From positions 1-55,360 of the forward strand of contig JAICQO010000039.1 of NCBI GenBank assembly GCA_025937835.1: a stretch of DNA of 55,360 nt. Direction: 5' to 3'. The notes beneath the pieces are model-generated. The model saw nothing but the letters and a program-made list of their open reading frames with translations, was not told where the DNA came from and did no database searches. This DNA comes from Polyangiaceae bacterium (GTDB taxonomy: Bacteria > Myxococcota_A > Polyangia > Polyangiales > Polyangiaceae). Positions 32,715-40,991 of this stretch are shown one piece after another. The translations under genes were made by a program, and so were the position numbers. The first letter of the stretch is position 1; every line of letters begins with the position of its first letter.

Positions 32715-33715
32715 TCCGGGTCTCGACGGGCTCGGAGCGTAGCCCAGGAGGCGGCGTAGCGGCGCGCCAAGAATGCGCAAGCCATCAGCTGCAATTGGTG
32801 GAACAGCATCAAGGGCAACACCATCGAGCTTGCCCGGTCCGGAGGGAACAGCACGGCCGCCATCGGCAGCCCGCTCGCCAGGCTCTTCTTCGAGCCGCAA
32901 AAGACGGCGGCGATCTCGTCCTCTCTCGAGAAGCCGAGCAAGCGCGAGAGCCGCGCGCTGAACCACAACACGAACCCGAGCAGCAGCGAGTCGACCAGCA
33001 ACAGCCAGCCGAGCGACGCGAGTGAGACCGTGCTCCAAACGCCCGCCGTCACGCCCTGGCTGAAGGCCGAGTACACCACGAGCAGGATCGAGCCGCGATC
33101 CACCAGGCCGAGCGCGCGACGGCGGCGCTCGACGAAGCCTGCGAGCCACGGCCGCGAGAGCTGCCCGGCGATGAACGGCAGCAGCAGTTGCAGCGCCAAT
33201 TTTTGGAGCGTGCCGAGCCACGACCCCGACGCTTCGAGCCCGTTACCCATGTCGAGAGTCAGCGCGACCAAGAGCGGTGTGAGGAACACGCCGAGCAAGT
33301 TCGACAAGGAGGCGCTGGTGAGGGCCGCCGCGACGTTGCCGCCTGCAACCGAGGTGAAGGCGATCGACGACTGAACCGTGGAGGGCACGGCGCACAAGAA
33401 CGACAGCCCGAGCGAAAGGTCCGCCCCGAGCAGCTCCGGCAACGCCCAGCGCAGCCCGAGCCCGAGACAGGGGAAGAGCACGTAGGTGCAGCCGAGGATC
33501 GTCAGATGTAGGCGGACGTTGCGCGCGCCTTCGAGCGCCTGCCGCGGCGAGAGCCGTGCGCCGTACAGGAAGAACAGCAGCGCGATCGCGGCGTTGGTGA
33601 CCCATTCGAGCCAGCGCGCTGCCTCGCCCTGCGCTGGAAATCGCGAGGCCACGAGCACGCAGCCGACCAGCGCGAACAGGTAAAAGTCGAGGTCGAGTCG
33701 GAGGAGGCGCTTCAT
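32711..33715 (-). CDS. Bile acid:sodium symporter-family (SBF-like) transporter
   Basis: 334 residues from the Met at 33715 (M-K-R-L-L-R-L-D); a start at 33742 would add nine. About ten hydrophobic segments are spaced along the protein. Family phrases include L-D-F-Y-L-F-A-L-V, A-L-L-F-F-L-Y-G-A-R-L-S, and the crossover-type C-A-V-P-S-T-V-Q-S-S-I-A-F-T (~110-123), with G-S-K-K-S-L-A-S-G-L-P near the end. This is the YfeH/SBF-like branch of sodium-dependent transporters; the substrate is unknown. Its stop overlaps the start of the GT2 fusion gene, so a common mRNA is likely. It is divergent from the large secreted-protein gene. Confidence 0.88.
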   Translation of the reverse strand: MKRLLRLDLDFYLFALVGCVLVASRFPAQGEAARWLEWVTNAAIALLFFLYGARLSPRQALEGARNVRLHLTILGCTYVLFPCLGLGLRWALPELLGADLSLGLSFLCAVPSTVQSSIAFTSVAGGNVAAALTSASLSNLLGVFLTPLLVALTLDMGNGLEASGSWLGTLQKLALQLLLPFIAGQLSRPWLAGFVERRRRALGLVDRGSILLVVYSAFSQGVTAGVWSTVSLASLGWLLLVDSLLLGFVLWFSARLSRLLGFSREDEIAAVFCGSKKSLASGLPMAAVLFPPDRASSMVLPLMLFHQLQLMACAFLARRYAASWATLRARRDPE

Positions 33716-33822
33716 CGATGGTCGGGCGACCTGAGCCGCCATTCACGCTGAGTTCCTTACACGGCAACGAGCGGGTGCGTTTGCGCAATTTTGGTTGCAG
33801 CCCCGACAGCCCCGCAGGAATA

Positions 33823-36744
33823 TTGAAAGACTTGGCGAAGTTTTCCGTCCTTCGGTTGGAAGCGCTCGTTCTGACGCTGCTCGCGCTGTTCGTCGCCGGC
33901 TGCACCGATAAGGAAGGGCGGCGCGGAAGTTGGAGCGGTGCGGGAGATCTCCCGGTCAACGTCCCCAACGCCGATCCTTGCGCGGCGCCGAACACCGGCT
34001 GCTCGTGCGAGCAAGTCGGCGAAAAAGTTCCCTGCGGTCGCGTCGAGGTTCGGTCAGGGGACTACGTGTCGTGCTCGATGGGCAAGCGCGAGTGTCAGTA
34101 CGACGGCGTCTGGGGCGAGTGCGTCGGGGAACACGTCACGACTCAGTACAACCCTCAATCATCGAAGCGCACACAAGCCATCACCGGCCCCACGCCGTGC
34201 GTCGATAATGAGTGCGATCCTTACTGCAACGTCACGACCGACGACGGCCAGGCGCCGACCGATCTGCCGGACGGGGTCTGCGCAGCGCCGAACGGCGGCA
34301 TCGTGGTGTGCGGCGTTCAGTGCGGTTATTCCGGACCGCACGCCGCTGGCTACGGTTCGCTGCCGGCGATGTGGAAGAAGCAACCGGCGAGCTGCACCGC
34401 CGCAGCCGACGCTTGCGGGTACGACGCCGATTGCTCCTCGGGCGTGTGCGCCGATTGGACGTTCCCTTGCTACGACCCGAGCCCTCCGGGCTGCGGGCTG
34501 GCGAAGAAGATCGACCTCGAGCTCGGCCCCCCGTGCGCGGCGGCCGGCAATGTCTATCACTTTCAGGTGTGTAACCGCGGTGCTCATCGAGCCGACAGCG
34601 GCACGATCAAGATCGGCGTCTACGACAGCAGCACGAAGCTCGGAACGGCCGTGACGGGCATGAACCCGGGCGCGCCCACGAGCGGCGTCGTGCGCTTCAC
34701 GCTCGGGACTACCGCGGGCAGCTACATCGACCCCGGCAAGTGCCTCGACATCAACCCCTCCAACAGCACGGCGACCCCGAATCCGCTGGTCGGGCTCACG
34801 GGTACGCGCGCGATCGCCGTCAACTACGACGCCTCGCTCCCCGAGTGCAACTACGCCAACAACTGGCACGTCTACCATTCGAGCCTGGCTTGCACCGGCT
34901 GCACGGGCCTCGAGTGCAACCAGATCTGCCCCTCGGCGAACCTGACGGGGACCATTTACGATCCGGCCGGCACCAACGTGCTGCCCGGCGTGGTCGTCTA
35001 CGTACCGAACGGCACGGTCTCGGCGCTGACGGACGGCGTGCAATGCGACACCTGCGCGAGCCTCTACAGCGGCAGGCCCATCGCCTCGGCGGTGACGGAC
35101 GCCGACGGCAAATTCACGCTCGCGAACGTGCCGGTCGGCGTGAGCTTCCCGCTCGTGATCCAGACCGGGCGTTGGCGGCGGCAGGTGACGGTCAACGCGA
35201 TCAGCGGGACGTGCGGCAGCGGGACGCCGCACGCCACTTTGCCCGGCGGTGAGACCTCGCGTCTGCCGAGCAAGAAGTCGGAGGGCGACATCCCCAAGAT
35301 GGCGATCTCGATGAGTGCGGGCGATCACCTCGAGTGCCTGCTGCGCAAGATCGGCATCGAGGACAGCGAGTTCACCGCTCCGACCGGGACTGGCCGCGTG
35401 CACCTCTACGCTTACAACGGGCTGACCTTTGCCGGCACCAAGTGCACGGCGCCCACTGGCGGGACGTGCGCCAACGATCTCTGGTCCTCGCCCACGCAGC
35501 TCGACAAGTACGCGGCCGTGATCGCGCCGTGCGACAAGAACCCGTTCGGTGGCGACCCGAGCGCCTACAACCCGTACGTCTGCAATCCGGTTTCAGCGAG
35601 CTGCCCCGGAGCGGGCTACGGCGCCGGCCCCTTCAACCTCCCGGGCGGAAGGAACCAATACGGGTTCACCTCGGCAGCCAACGCCGTGAACGGCACGAAC
35701 CCGCCGAATACGGCGTACCCGCCGTTTCCGACCACGCCGGACCTCGACAACCCCAACGGGCCCAAGCCCCCGAGCGTGACCGAGCAGAACAACATCAGGA
35801 ACTACGTCAACAAGGGCGGGCGGTTGTTCTCGACCCACTGGATGGCGTACTTCATGACCGCCAACACGTATCCGAGCGCCGTGAACTACGTCTTCGGCTC
35901 GCACGTGGATCTCGATCGGCAGCCGCCGAATTTCCCGTACACCATCGATCAGAGCAGCGACATCGGACAGAGCCTCGCCGATTGGCTCGGTTCGTCTACG
36001 GTGACCTTCACCAACTGGCGCCACCTGGCTCAGTCCGTGAACTCGCCGGCGGTGCGGCTCGCTTACGGCAACTCGACGCAGTCGCCGATCAATCACCCGG
36101 CGAACAGCTCGAGCGGTGCGGGCGGTCCGATGGTGAGCGCCTATCAGTTCGACGCGCCGTGGGGCGTTGCATCCGAAAACCAGTGCGGCCGCGTCGTGGT
36201 AGCGGAGAGCCACGTGTCGAAGCTGTCCGGGGGCTCGGCGACCACCAACCAGCAGACCGCGTTCCCGGGGACCTGCGATACGAGCGCCATGACGGGTGAG
36301 GAGAAATCCTTCGAGTTCTTGCTGTTCAGCGCCACGCAGTGCGTCGGTCTCGTCACGCCGCCTGCTCCGGCGACGCCGCTCGCGCCGGCCACCTACACCA
36401 TCGACTACCAGGCGAACTGCCCGACGGGCACCAAGCCCGAGTGGCAATTCTTTTCGTGGAAGGCCACCGTGCCCACGAACACCTCGATCGTCTTCGAAGC
36501 CGCGACCGCGACCAGCAAGTCCGGTCTCGGCACGGCAGTTCAAGTCGGCGTGGGCACGGCCACGAGCAACACCTCGATCTGGAAGAGCGATCCGAACACC
36601 GTCGAGTACCACCTGCGCAACGCTTCCCCGGCGCAGGCCTCGCGGGACTGGCTGCGGATTTCCGTGACCCTCAACCCGACCGGCACCACCACGCCGACGC
36701 TCACGCAGTGGCAGCAGACGTTCGACTGCAAGCCGGCCGAATGA
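33823..36744 (+). CDS. Large secreted/lipid-anchored protein with carboxypeptidase-regulatory-like domain
   Basis: About 973 residues if started at TTG 33823, which has GCAGGAA upstream and leads directly into the lipoprotein signal L-T-L-L-A-L-F-V-A-G-C. The longer frame from 33718 runs up to the divergent transporter start and is less likely. After a Cys-rich N-terminal region (many C-x2-10-C pairs to ~residue 200) comes a CARDB/adhesion-like beta region. A carboxypeptidase-regulatory-like domain follows (G-T-I-Y-D-P-A-G-T, A-V-T-D-A-D-G-K-F-T-L-A-N-V-P-V-G), then a long Asn/Pro/Thr-rich part and a C-terminal beta-sandwich. This protein type recurs in myxobacterial genomes; its role is unknown. 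No transmembrane helix beyond the signal is seen. Confidence 0.8.
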   Translation: MKDLAKFSVLRLEALVLTLLALFVAGCTDKEGRRGSWSGAGDLPVNVPNADPCAAPNTGCSCEQVGEKVPCGRVEVRSGDYVSCSMGKRECQYDGVWGECVGEHVTTQYNPQSSKRTQAITGPTPCVDNECDPYCNVTTDDGQAPTDLPDGVCAAPNGGIVVCGVQCGYSGPHAAGYGSLPAMWKKQPASCTAAADACGYDADCSSGVCADWTFPCYDPSPPGCGLAKKIDLELGPPCAAAGNVYHFQVCNRGAHRADSGTIKIGVYDSSTKLGTAVTGMNPGAPTSGVVRFTLGTTAGSYIDPGKCLDINPSNSTATPNPLVGLTGTRAIAVNYDASLPECNYANNWHVYHSSLACTGCTGLECNQICPSANLTGTIYDPAGTNVLPGVVVYVPNGTVSALTDGVQCDTCASLYSGRPIASAVTDADGKFTLANVPVGVSFPLVIQTGRWRRQVTVNAISGTCGSGTPHATLPGGETSRLPSKKSEGDIPKMAISMSAGDHLECLLRKIGIEDSEFTAPTGTGRVHLYAYNGLTFAGTKCTAPTGGTCANDLWSSPTQLDKYAAVIAPCDKNPFGGDPSAYNPYVCNPVSASCPGAGYGAGPFNLPGGRNQYGFTSAANAVNGTNPPNTAYPPFPTTPDLDNPNGPKPPSVTEQNNIRNYVNKGGRLFSTHWMAYFMTANTYPSAVNYVFGSHVDLDRQPPNFPYTIDQSSDIGQSLADWLGSSTVTFTNWRHLAQSVNSPAVRLAYGNSTQSPINHPANSSSGAGGPMVSAYQFDAPWGVASENQCGRVVVAESHVSKLSGGSATTNQQTAFPGTCDTSAMTGEEKSFEFLLFSATQCVGLVTPPAPATPLAPATYTIDYQANCPTGTKPEWQFFSWKATVPTNTSIVFEAATATSKSGLGTAVQVGVGTATSNTSIWKSDPNTVEYHLRNASPAQASRDWLRISVTLNPTGTTTPTLTQWQQTFDCKPAE

Positions 36745-36745
36745 T

Positions 36746-38161
36746 TCAGGGCAGGTAAGCGACGAAGGCGCGCGCCCCGGGGCTCGCCGGACCCGCTCCC
36801 GCGTAGTTCGCCGTTCCGACGAGCACGCTGCCGTCCGAGGAAATGCCGGTGACGCGGCTGAACGTCCAGTCGTCCAGGTTCGCGCCCGACAGCAGCTCGC
36901 GCAGGCCCTCGAAATCTCCAGCTTGGTTCCAGAGCACCGGTTCGCGTTCGACGTTGCCCGCGATCCGTGCGCCGTCCGCGCTGACGGCGCGTGCGCTGCT
37001 CGGTGTGTCGCCGGCCAATAGCTCGAAGCCGTCTTCGATCCAGCGCACCGCCTGGCTCTCGTCCTCGAACCAGAGCGTTCCGACCAGCACCGAGCCGTCT
37101 TCGTTGATCCCGACCGCCTCCGAGTCCGTCGCGTCATCGGGTACGGGCAGAAACTCGGCCTCGCCGTCGGCGCTCCAGCGCACCGCGCGCGAGTGACCCG
37201 CGTCGCGTACGAGGCCCGCCATCCAGCTGCCGTCCGCGTTCACCGCGAGCGCGTAGCAGTCCGTTTCGCCGTCCGGACCTTCGAGCAGGGTGAGCCCGCC
37301 TTCGCTCTCCCAACGGAACCCCTGGGCTTGGTCGAAACCGACGATGACCGAGCCGTCGGCGTTCGTGGCCCAGGCCATGCCCGTCTCGCTCAGCACCTCG
37401 GGTTCGCCCTCGCCGAAGCGCAGCGCGCGGCCCTGTCCGTCGAAGCCGACGAACACGGAACCGTCGGCGTTGACGGCGTTCGGCACGCTGCCGTCGGGCG
37501 CTTCCTCGACGATGCGCACGCCGCCGCCGAGCTCCCAGACCACCGGCACGCTTTCGAGCTCTTGATTGTCCTGGTTGGTCCGGCTGCACACGCCGACCAC
37601 GGTGCTGCCGTCGCCGCTCACGCCGAGCGCGTCGCACGAGCTCCAGCCCTCCGGGTGAAGGAGGCTGCGAAACTCGACGGCTTCGCAGGCATCCGGTCGA
37701 ACATCCGGGCAGGCGCAGGTGATGCCCGAGGCGTGCTCGACGCAGGCGTCGCCGTCCCAGCAAGCATCCAGGCAGGAGCCGTCGGTGGAGATCGGCCGGC
37801 AGGGCAGCGAGAGCTCGCAGATCCATCCCGGTTCGACTCCGCATTCGGGCGTGCAGCCGTCGCCCGCGCCCTGGTTGCCGTCGTCACATTTTTCGCCGAG
37901 GTCGAGCGTGCCGTCGCCGCACACGCCGGCCTCGCCGCTGTCTCCGGCCTGGCACTCGGTGCAGCCTCCGGTCCCGCCCGACCCCGCGCGTCCGCCCGGC
38001 GCGGCACCGCCGCTGTTCATTCCGGCCGCCGCGCTTCTGCCGCCGGTCTCGTACTGCGAGCCGTCGGGGCGCCCGTCGTCGTCGCCGCACGCGCTTACGG
38101 CCAAGAACGCCGCCGCCCCGCAACCGAAAATCCCCACCGGGTATCGAAGAGAAGTTCGCAT
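36746..38161 (-). CDS. Surface lipoprotein with DUF4215 Cys-rich repeat and HAF-type repeats
   Basis: 471 residues from ATG 38161. The lipoprotein signal is A-A-A-F-L-A-V-S-A-C. A short Gly/Ser linker (S-G-G, A-G-S-G-G-T-G-G) precedes a myxococcus-type Cys repeat (C-G-D-G-T-L-D-L-G-E-K-C-D-D-G-N then D-G-C-T-P-E-C) and further Cys pairs to ~residue 165. The rest consists of ~7 repeats of the HAF type around (A/V)-x-N-(A/E)-D-G-S-x-x-x-G, probably a beta-propeller. Its role is unknown; surface adhesion or carbohydrate binding is a guess. It converges on the preceding large gene with only 1 bp between the stop codons. Confidence 0.82.
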   Translation of the reverse strand: MRTSLRYPVGIFGCGAAAFLAVSACGDDDGRPDGSQYETGGRSAAAGMNSGGAAPGGRAGSGGTGGCTECQAGDSGEAGVCGDGTLDLGEKCDDGNQGAGDGCTPECGVEPGWICELSLPCRPISTDGSCLDACWDGDACVEHASGITCACPDVRPDACEAVEFRSLLHPEGWSSCDALGVSGDGSTVVGVCSRTNQDNQELESVPVVWELGGGVRIVEEAPDGSVPNAVNADGSVFVGFDGQGRALRFGEGEPEVLSETGMAWATNADGSVIVGFDQAQGFRWESEGGLTLLEGPDGETDCYALAVNADGSWMAGLVRDAGHSRAVRWSADGEAEFLPVPDDATDSEAVGINEDGSVLVGTLWFEDESQAVRWIEDGFELLAGDTPSSARAVSADGARIAGNVEREPVLWNQAGDFEGLRELLSGANLDDWTFSRVTGISSDGSVLVGTANYAGAGPASPGARAFVAYLP

Positions 38162-38252
38162 GGTTCGAGCTCGGAACCACGATGCTACTACAGAGACCGC
38201 GGCCGCGGCATTCGCTGTCGGTGCGCGAGGGCGCGTGCTACGCAGGGTGACC

Positions 38253-38492
38253 ATGGCAGCGCAGGTCGGCTTTTACGAGTGGCTCACCAAGCAAAAGGGA
38301 CAGCGAAACGCCGTGGGCGGGCTCGCCCGCGCCGCGCTTCGGGACGCGGAATTCCCGAAGGAAGTGGCCACTCTGGAGCAGGTCCTCGACCACTACCGCA
38401 AGTCCGGCACGGCTTCGGCCGAGTCGCTCGCGGTCGCCCGTGCCGCCTTTCGGGCCTACGAGCGAAGCGTGAGACCGGCACCGCGGATCTGA
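38253..38492 (+). CDS. YozE/SAM-like small protein
   Basis: 79 residues from ATG 38253. Pattern of the YozE_SAM_like family: F-Y-E-W-L-T-K-Q-K at the N-terminus, V-G-G-L-A-R-A-A-L-R-D then F-P-K-E, a Y-R-K-S helix, and A-F-R-A-Y-E near the end. The fold is a small all-helical domain resembling a sterile alpha motif, with unknown function. It starts 92 bp from the divergent HAF-repeat gene and is followed 9 bp later by an MFS transporter gene on the same strand. Confidence 0.75.
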   Translation: MAAQVGFYEWLTKQKGQRNAVGGLARAALRDAEFPKEVATLEQVLDHYRKSGTASAESLAVARAAFRAYERSVRPAPRI

Positions 38493-38501
38493 CGGCGGCC
38501 G

Positions 38502-39740
38502 ATGCTCGACCGGCTGCGACAGCGGATCCCCGACCCCAACGTCTTCCGCATTTACTGGGCGACGCTTGCGCTCGGCATCGCCTACGGGATCGCGATTTCC
38601 GTGCTCGGGGTTTACCTCGACGAGCGCGGCTTCGCGAAGCGCGACATCGGCCGGCTCGCGGCGGTGTTCGCGTTCGGGATCGTCGCGATGTCGCTGCCGA
38701 TGGGGGCGCTGATCCGGCGCTTCTCGGCCAAGGCGACGCTCGCCGCGGCGTTCATCGGCTATTCGTTCACGGTCAGCGCGTTCCCGCTACTCGATGATTT
38801 TTCGACCATCGCGGCGGTTCGCTTCTTCGACGGCGCTTGCTCGGTCGGCGTTTGGGTCAGCTCGGAGACGATTCTGCTCCAGCGCGCTCGGCGCGAGCAC
38901 AAGGCGTTCGTGACGAGCCTGTATGCGATCGCCGTCGCGTGTGGGTACATCGTGGGCCCGTTGCTGGCGAGCGCCTGGACCACGAGTTTGCCGCTGGCAC
39001 ACGCCTTCTGGCTGTCTGGACTGATCGCGTTCGGCGCGGGCCTCTACGCGGCGCTGCGGATCGAGCGGGACCTGCCTCCCGAGCGAGAGCCGGAGCTGCC
39101 CGGCGCGACCGAGCCCGGCGTGAAGGCCTCCACGCCGGCGTTGCTCTGGCGCATCAAGAACTCGTGCTTCGCGACCTTCGCCTATGGCTATTTCCAGGCC
39201 AGCGTCGTGCTGTTCTTGCCGCTCTACTTGATGGAATCGAAGGGCATCACCAAGCAACAGAGCATTCCGATCCCGGCCTTCTTCGCCGCGGGGATGCTGC
39301 TGTTCTCGAGCTACGCGGGCAGGCTCGGCGATCGGATCGGGCACCTGGCGGTGATGCGCCTGCTCGGACTGATCGGCCTGTCCACGATCCTCGGGTTCGT
39401 GTTCCTCGATGCCTACGTCTGGATGTGCGCGGCGGTGTTCGTCGCGGGAGCGAGCCTCGCCAGCATTTCGCCGCTGAGCCTGGCGTTGCTCGGGGTGAGC
39501 AGCCACGAGCACCACCGCACGACGGCCCTCTACAACGCGTTCTACGCGACCGGCATGTTGCTCGGCCCGGTCGCCTCGAGCGAGTTGTTCGAGAGCGCGG
39601 GCGGCGGCGCCGCGATGCTCTACCACCTCGCCGGGCTATGGGCCGTGTTCGTCGCGTTCACGATCGTGTTTTTCCGCGACGATCCGGCCGTTTTGCGCGC
39701 GCGCGTCGAGCGCGGTCCGGCTATCGCTCCGGAACGGTAG
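38502..39740 (+). CDS. Major facilitator superfamily transporter
   Basis: 412 residues with about twelve hydrophobic segments in two groups of six, separated by a charged loop around residues 195-220. An MFS-like loop G-R-L-A-A-V-F-A and G-A-L-I-R-R-F-S-A-K appear in the first half, and S-Y-A-G-R-L-G-D-R-I-G-H in the second, the positions of the conserved MFS loop 2-3 and 8-9 motifs. The substrate is unknown; drug or metabolite efflux are options. It starts 9 bp after the YozE-like gene. Its last 20 bases overlap the end of the convergent gene. Confidence 0.88.
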   Translation: MLDRLRQRIPDPNVFRIYWATLALGIAYGIAISVLGVYLDERGFAKRDIGRLAAVFAFGIVAMSLPMGALIRRFSAKATLAAAFIGYSFTVSAFPLLDDFSTIAAVRFFDGACSVGVWVSSETILLQRARREHKAFVTSLYAIAVACGYIVGPLLASAWTTSLPLAHAFWLSGLIAFGAGLYAALRIERDLPPEREPELPGATEPGVKASTPALLWRIKNSCFATFAYGYFQASVVLFLPLYLMESKGITKQQSIPIPAFFAAGMLLFSSYAGRLGDRIGHLAVMRLLGLIGLSTILGFVFLDAYVWMCAAVFVAGASLASISPLSLALLGVSSHEHHRTTALYNAFYATGMLLGPVASSELFESAGGGAAMLYHLAGLWAVFVAFTIVFFRDDPAVLRARVERGPAIAPER

Positions 39741-40212
39741 GCAGCTCGGTCAGCTTCGGCGCCACCTTCTGGAGCAGTCTCAGGAACGCGGCCGGCCTGG
39801 TGTAGACCTCGAACACGCGCTGCCCGATCAGCATGCTGACGATGGACACGGCCATTTCCATCAGCTTCGATTGAACCAGAACGTGCGATGCCAGCATGCG
39901 GGCGCGGTTCCGCTTCGCCCATTCCGCGAGCTTCTCGCGCGAGGGCGCCGGCACGCGCGGGGAGTTTCGCAAATCAGCGAACAGCGTCAGCGTCCCGGCG
40001 CGGCGCATTTCGCTTTCGAGCTCCTCCAGCACGGCCGTCTCGACGCTCTGGTCTTTCGCATCGAGGACCTCACCGTCCGCGCTCGCCAGCACCACGCCTG
40101 CTTTCAGCACGGCGACCCGAACCCGCAGGTTGGGACCGCGCAGCAGTACCGAGCCGTCCGCCTGGACGCGGCGTATGTCGACCGGCTCGTGCTTCGAAGT
40201 GGGCTCGCGCAA
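39721..40212 (-). CDS. Hypothetical cytosolic protein, STAS-like features
   Basis: 163 residues. It shows alternating strands and helices (V-L-A-S-A-D-G-E-V, V-E-T-A-V-L-E-E-L, G-T-L-T-L-F-A-D-L-R-N, H-V-L-V-Q-S-K-L-M-E-M-A-V) in the order expected of STAS/SpoIIAA-like domains. I cannot assign a family with confidence. No signal or membrane segment is seen. It converges on the MFS gene with a 20-bp overlap and is followed by the next gene on the same strand only at a distance of 63 bp upstream. Confidence 0.65.
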   Translation of the reverse strand: MREPTSKHEPVDIRRVQADGSVLLRGPNLRVRVAVLKAGVVLASADGEVLDAKDQSVETAVLEELESEMRRAGTLTLFADLRNSPRVPAPSREKLAEWAKRNRARMLASHVLVQSKLMEMAVSIVSMLIGQRVFEVYTRPAAFLRLLQKVAPKLTELPTVPER

Positions 40213-40275
40213 GCTCTCCCAGCCTACCAGCCCCCGCGGCCCCGCGCGGGCCCCTGAACATCGGTGCCCGCTGGG

Positions 40276-40749
40276 CTATTCGCACCAGGTGCCGCCATTG
40301 ACCTCGCATCCGGGCTCGGCGGCCACCCAAAACCCCTCGTTTGCCGAGTCGGCGTAGTAGTAGCTCGAGGTCAAACCGCCGATGCACGCGCCTGCGAGCT
40401 CGTCGCTCTCCGGGCAGCCGCCGGCTTCCGGAGCCGCACAGAACAGCATCGCGAGCCCCGCCTGGTAGTACTCGCTGCAGGTCGCCGTGCCTTCTCGGTC
40501 CGCGTTCTCGGCGTAGCAGTGCTCGACCGCATCTGCAGGAGGCTTGCAGTCTCCCGCGGGCGCCGTAGCGGCCTTTCCGCCCGTGCTCGCGTTCCTGCCA
40601 CCGGTGGCACCGCCCGTGCCCGGTTCGCCGCCGCTGTCGCCCGGGCCTTCACTCGACTCCCCGCCGTCGTCGTCGCCGCAGGCGCCCAGGGACAGGCTCG
40701 ACACCAGGACCACACTCACGAAAGCTAACGGTTTTAGATCGCGGATCAT
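40276..40749 (-). CDS. Small lipoprotein, unknown
   Basis: 157 residues. Lipoprotein signal V-V-L-V-S-S-L-S-L-G-A-C, then an acidic and Gly/Ser-rich linker (D-D-D-G-G, P-G-T-G-G-A-T-G-G). A compact C-terminal domain of ~90 residues holds six or more Cys, probably disulfide-bonded outside the cytoplasm. No family is recognised. It is divergent from the secreted esterase gene with a 242-bp gap in which I see no gene and no clear promoter. Confidence 0.7.
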   Translation of the reverse strand: MIRDLKPLAFVSVVLVSSLSLGACGDDDGGESSEGPGDSGGEPGTGGATGGRNASTGGKAATAPAGDCKPPADAVEHCYAENADREGTATCSEYYQAGLAMLFCAAPEAGGCPESDELAGACIGGLTSSYYYADSANEGFWVAAEPGCEVNGGTWCE

Positions 40750-40991
40750 GATCCACCACCATCGCTAATGGCGCCCCGGCTCGTCAAGCGAAGCCGCATG
40801 ACTGCGACGTCACGCGGGGCCCGAACATTCGGCCGGTATGGCCCGAGGCGGAACGGGCGAGTCTCGAAGGTTTCGACGGATTTCTCGGGATCGCGACACT
40901 GCTCGCCATTCGCCCCCCACCTCATTCGCTCGAACCCCCCGCGCGCCCCTCGTGCCGGGCTGTCCGGGCGCCTCATTCGCACGGAAGATCG

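Noticed and set aside
32715-33221. N-terminal extension of the ATP-grasp/GT2 fusion
   Set aside because: It lies within the transporter gene in another frame, and the ATGA overlap at 32711-32714 supports the later start.
33718-33822. Longer N-terminus for the large secreted protein
   Set aside because: It leaves no room for promoters against the divergent transporter and moves the lipoprotein signal away from the N-terminus.
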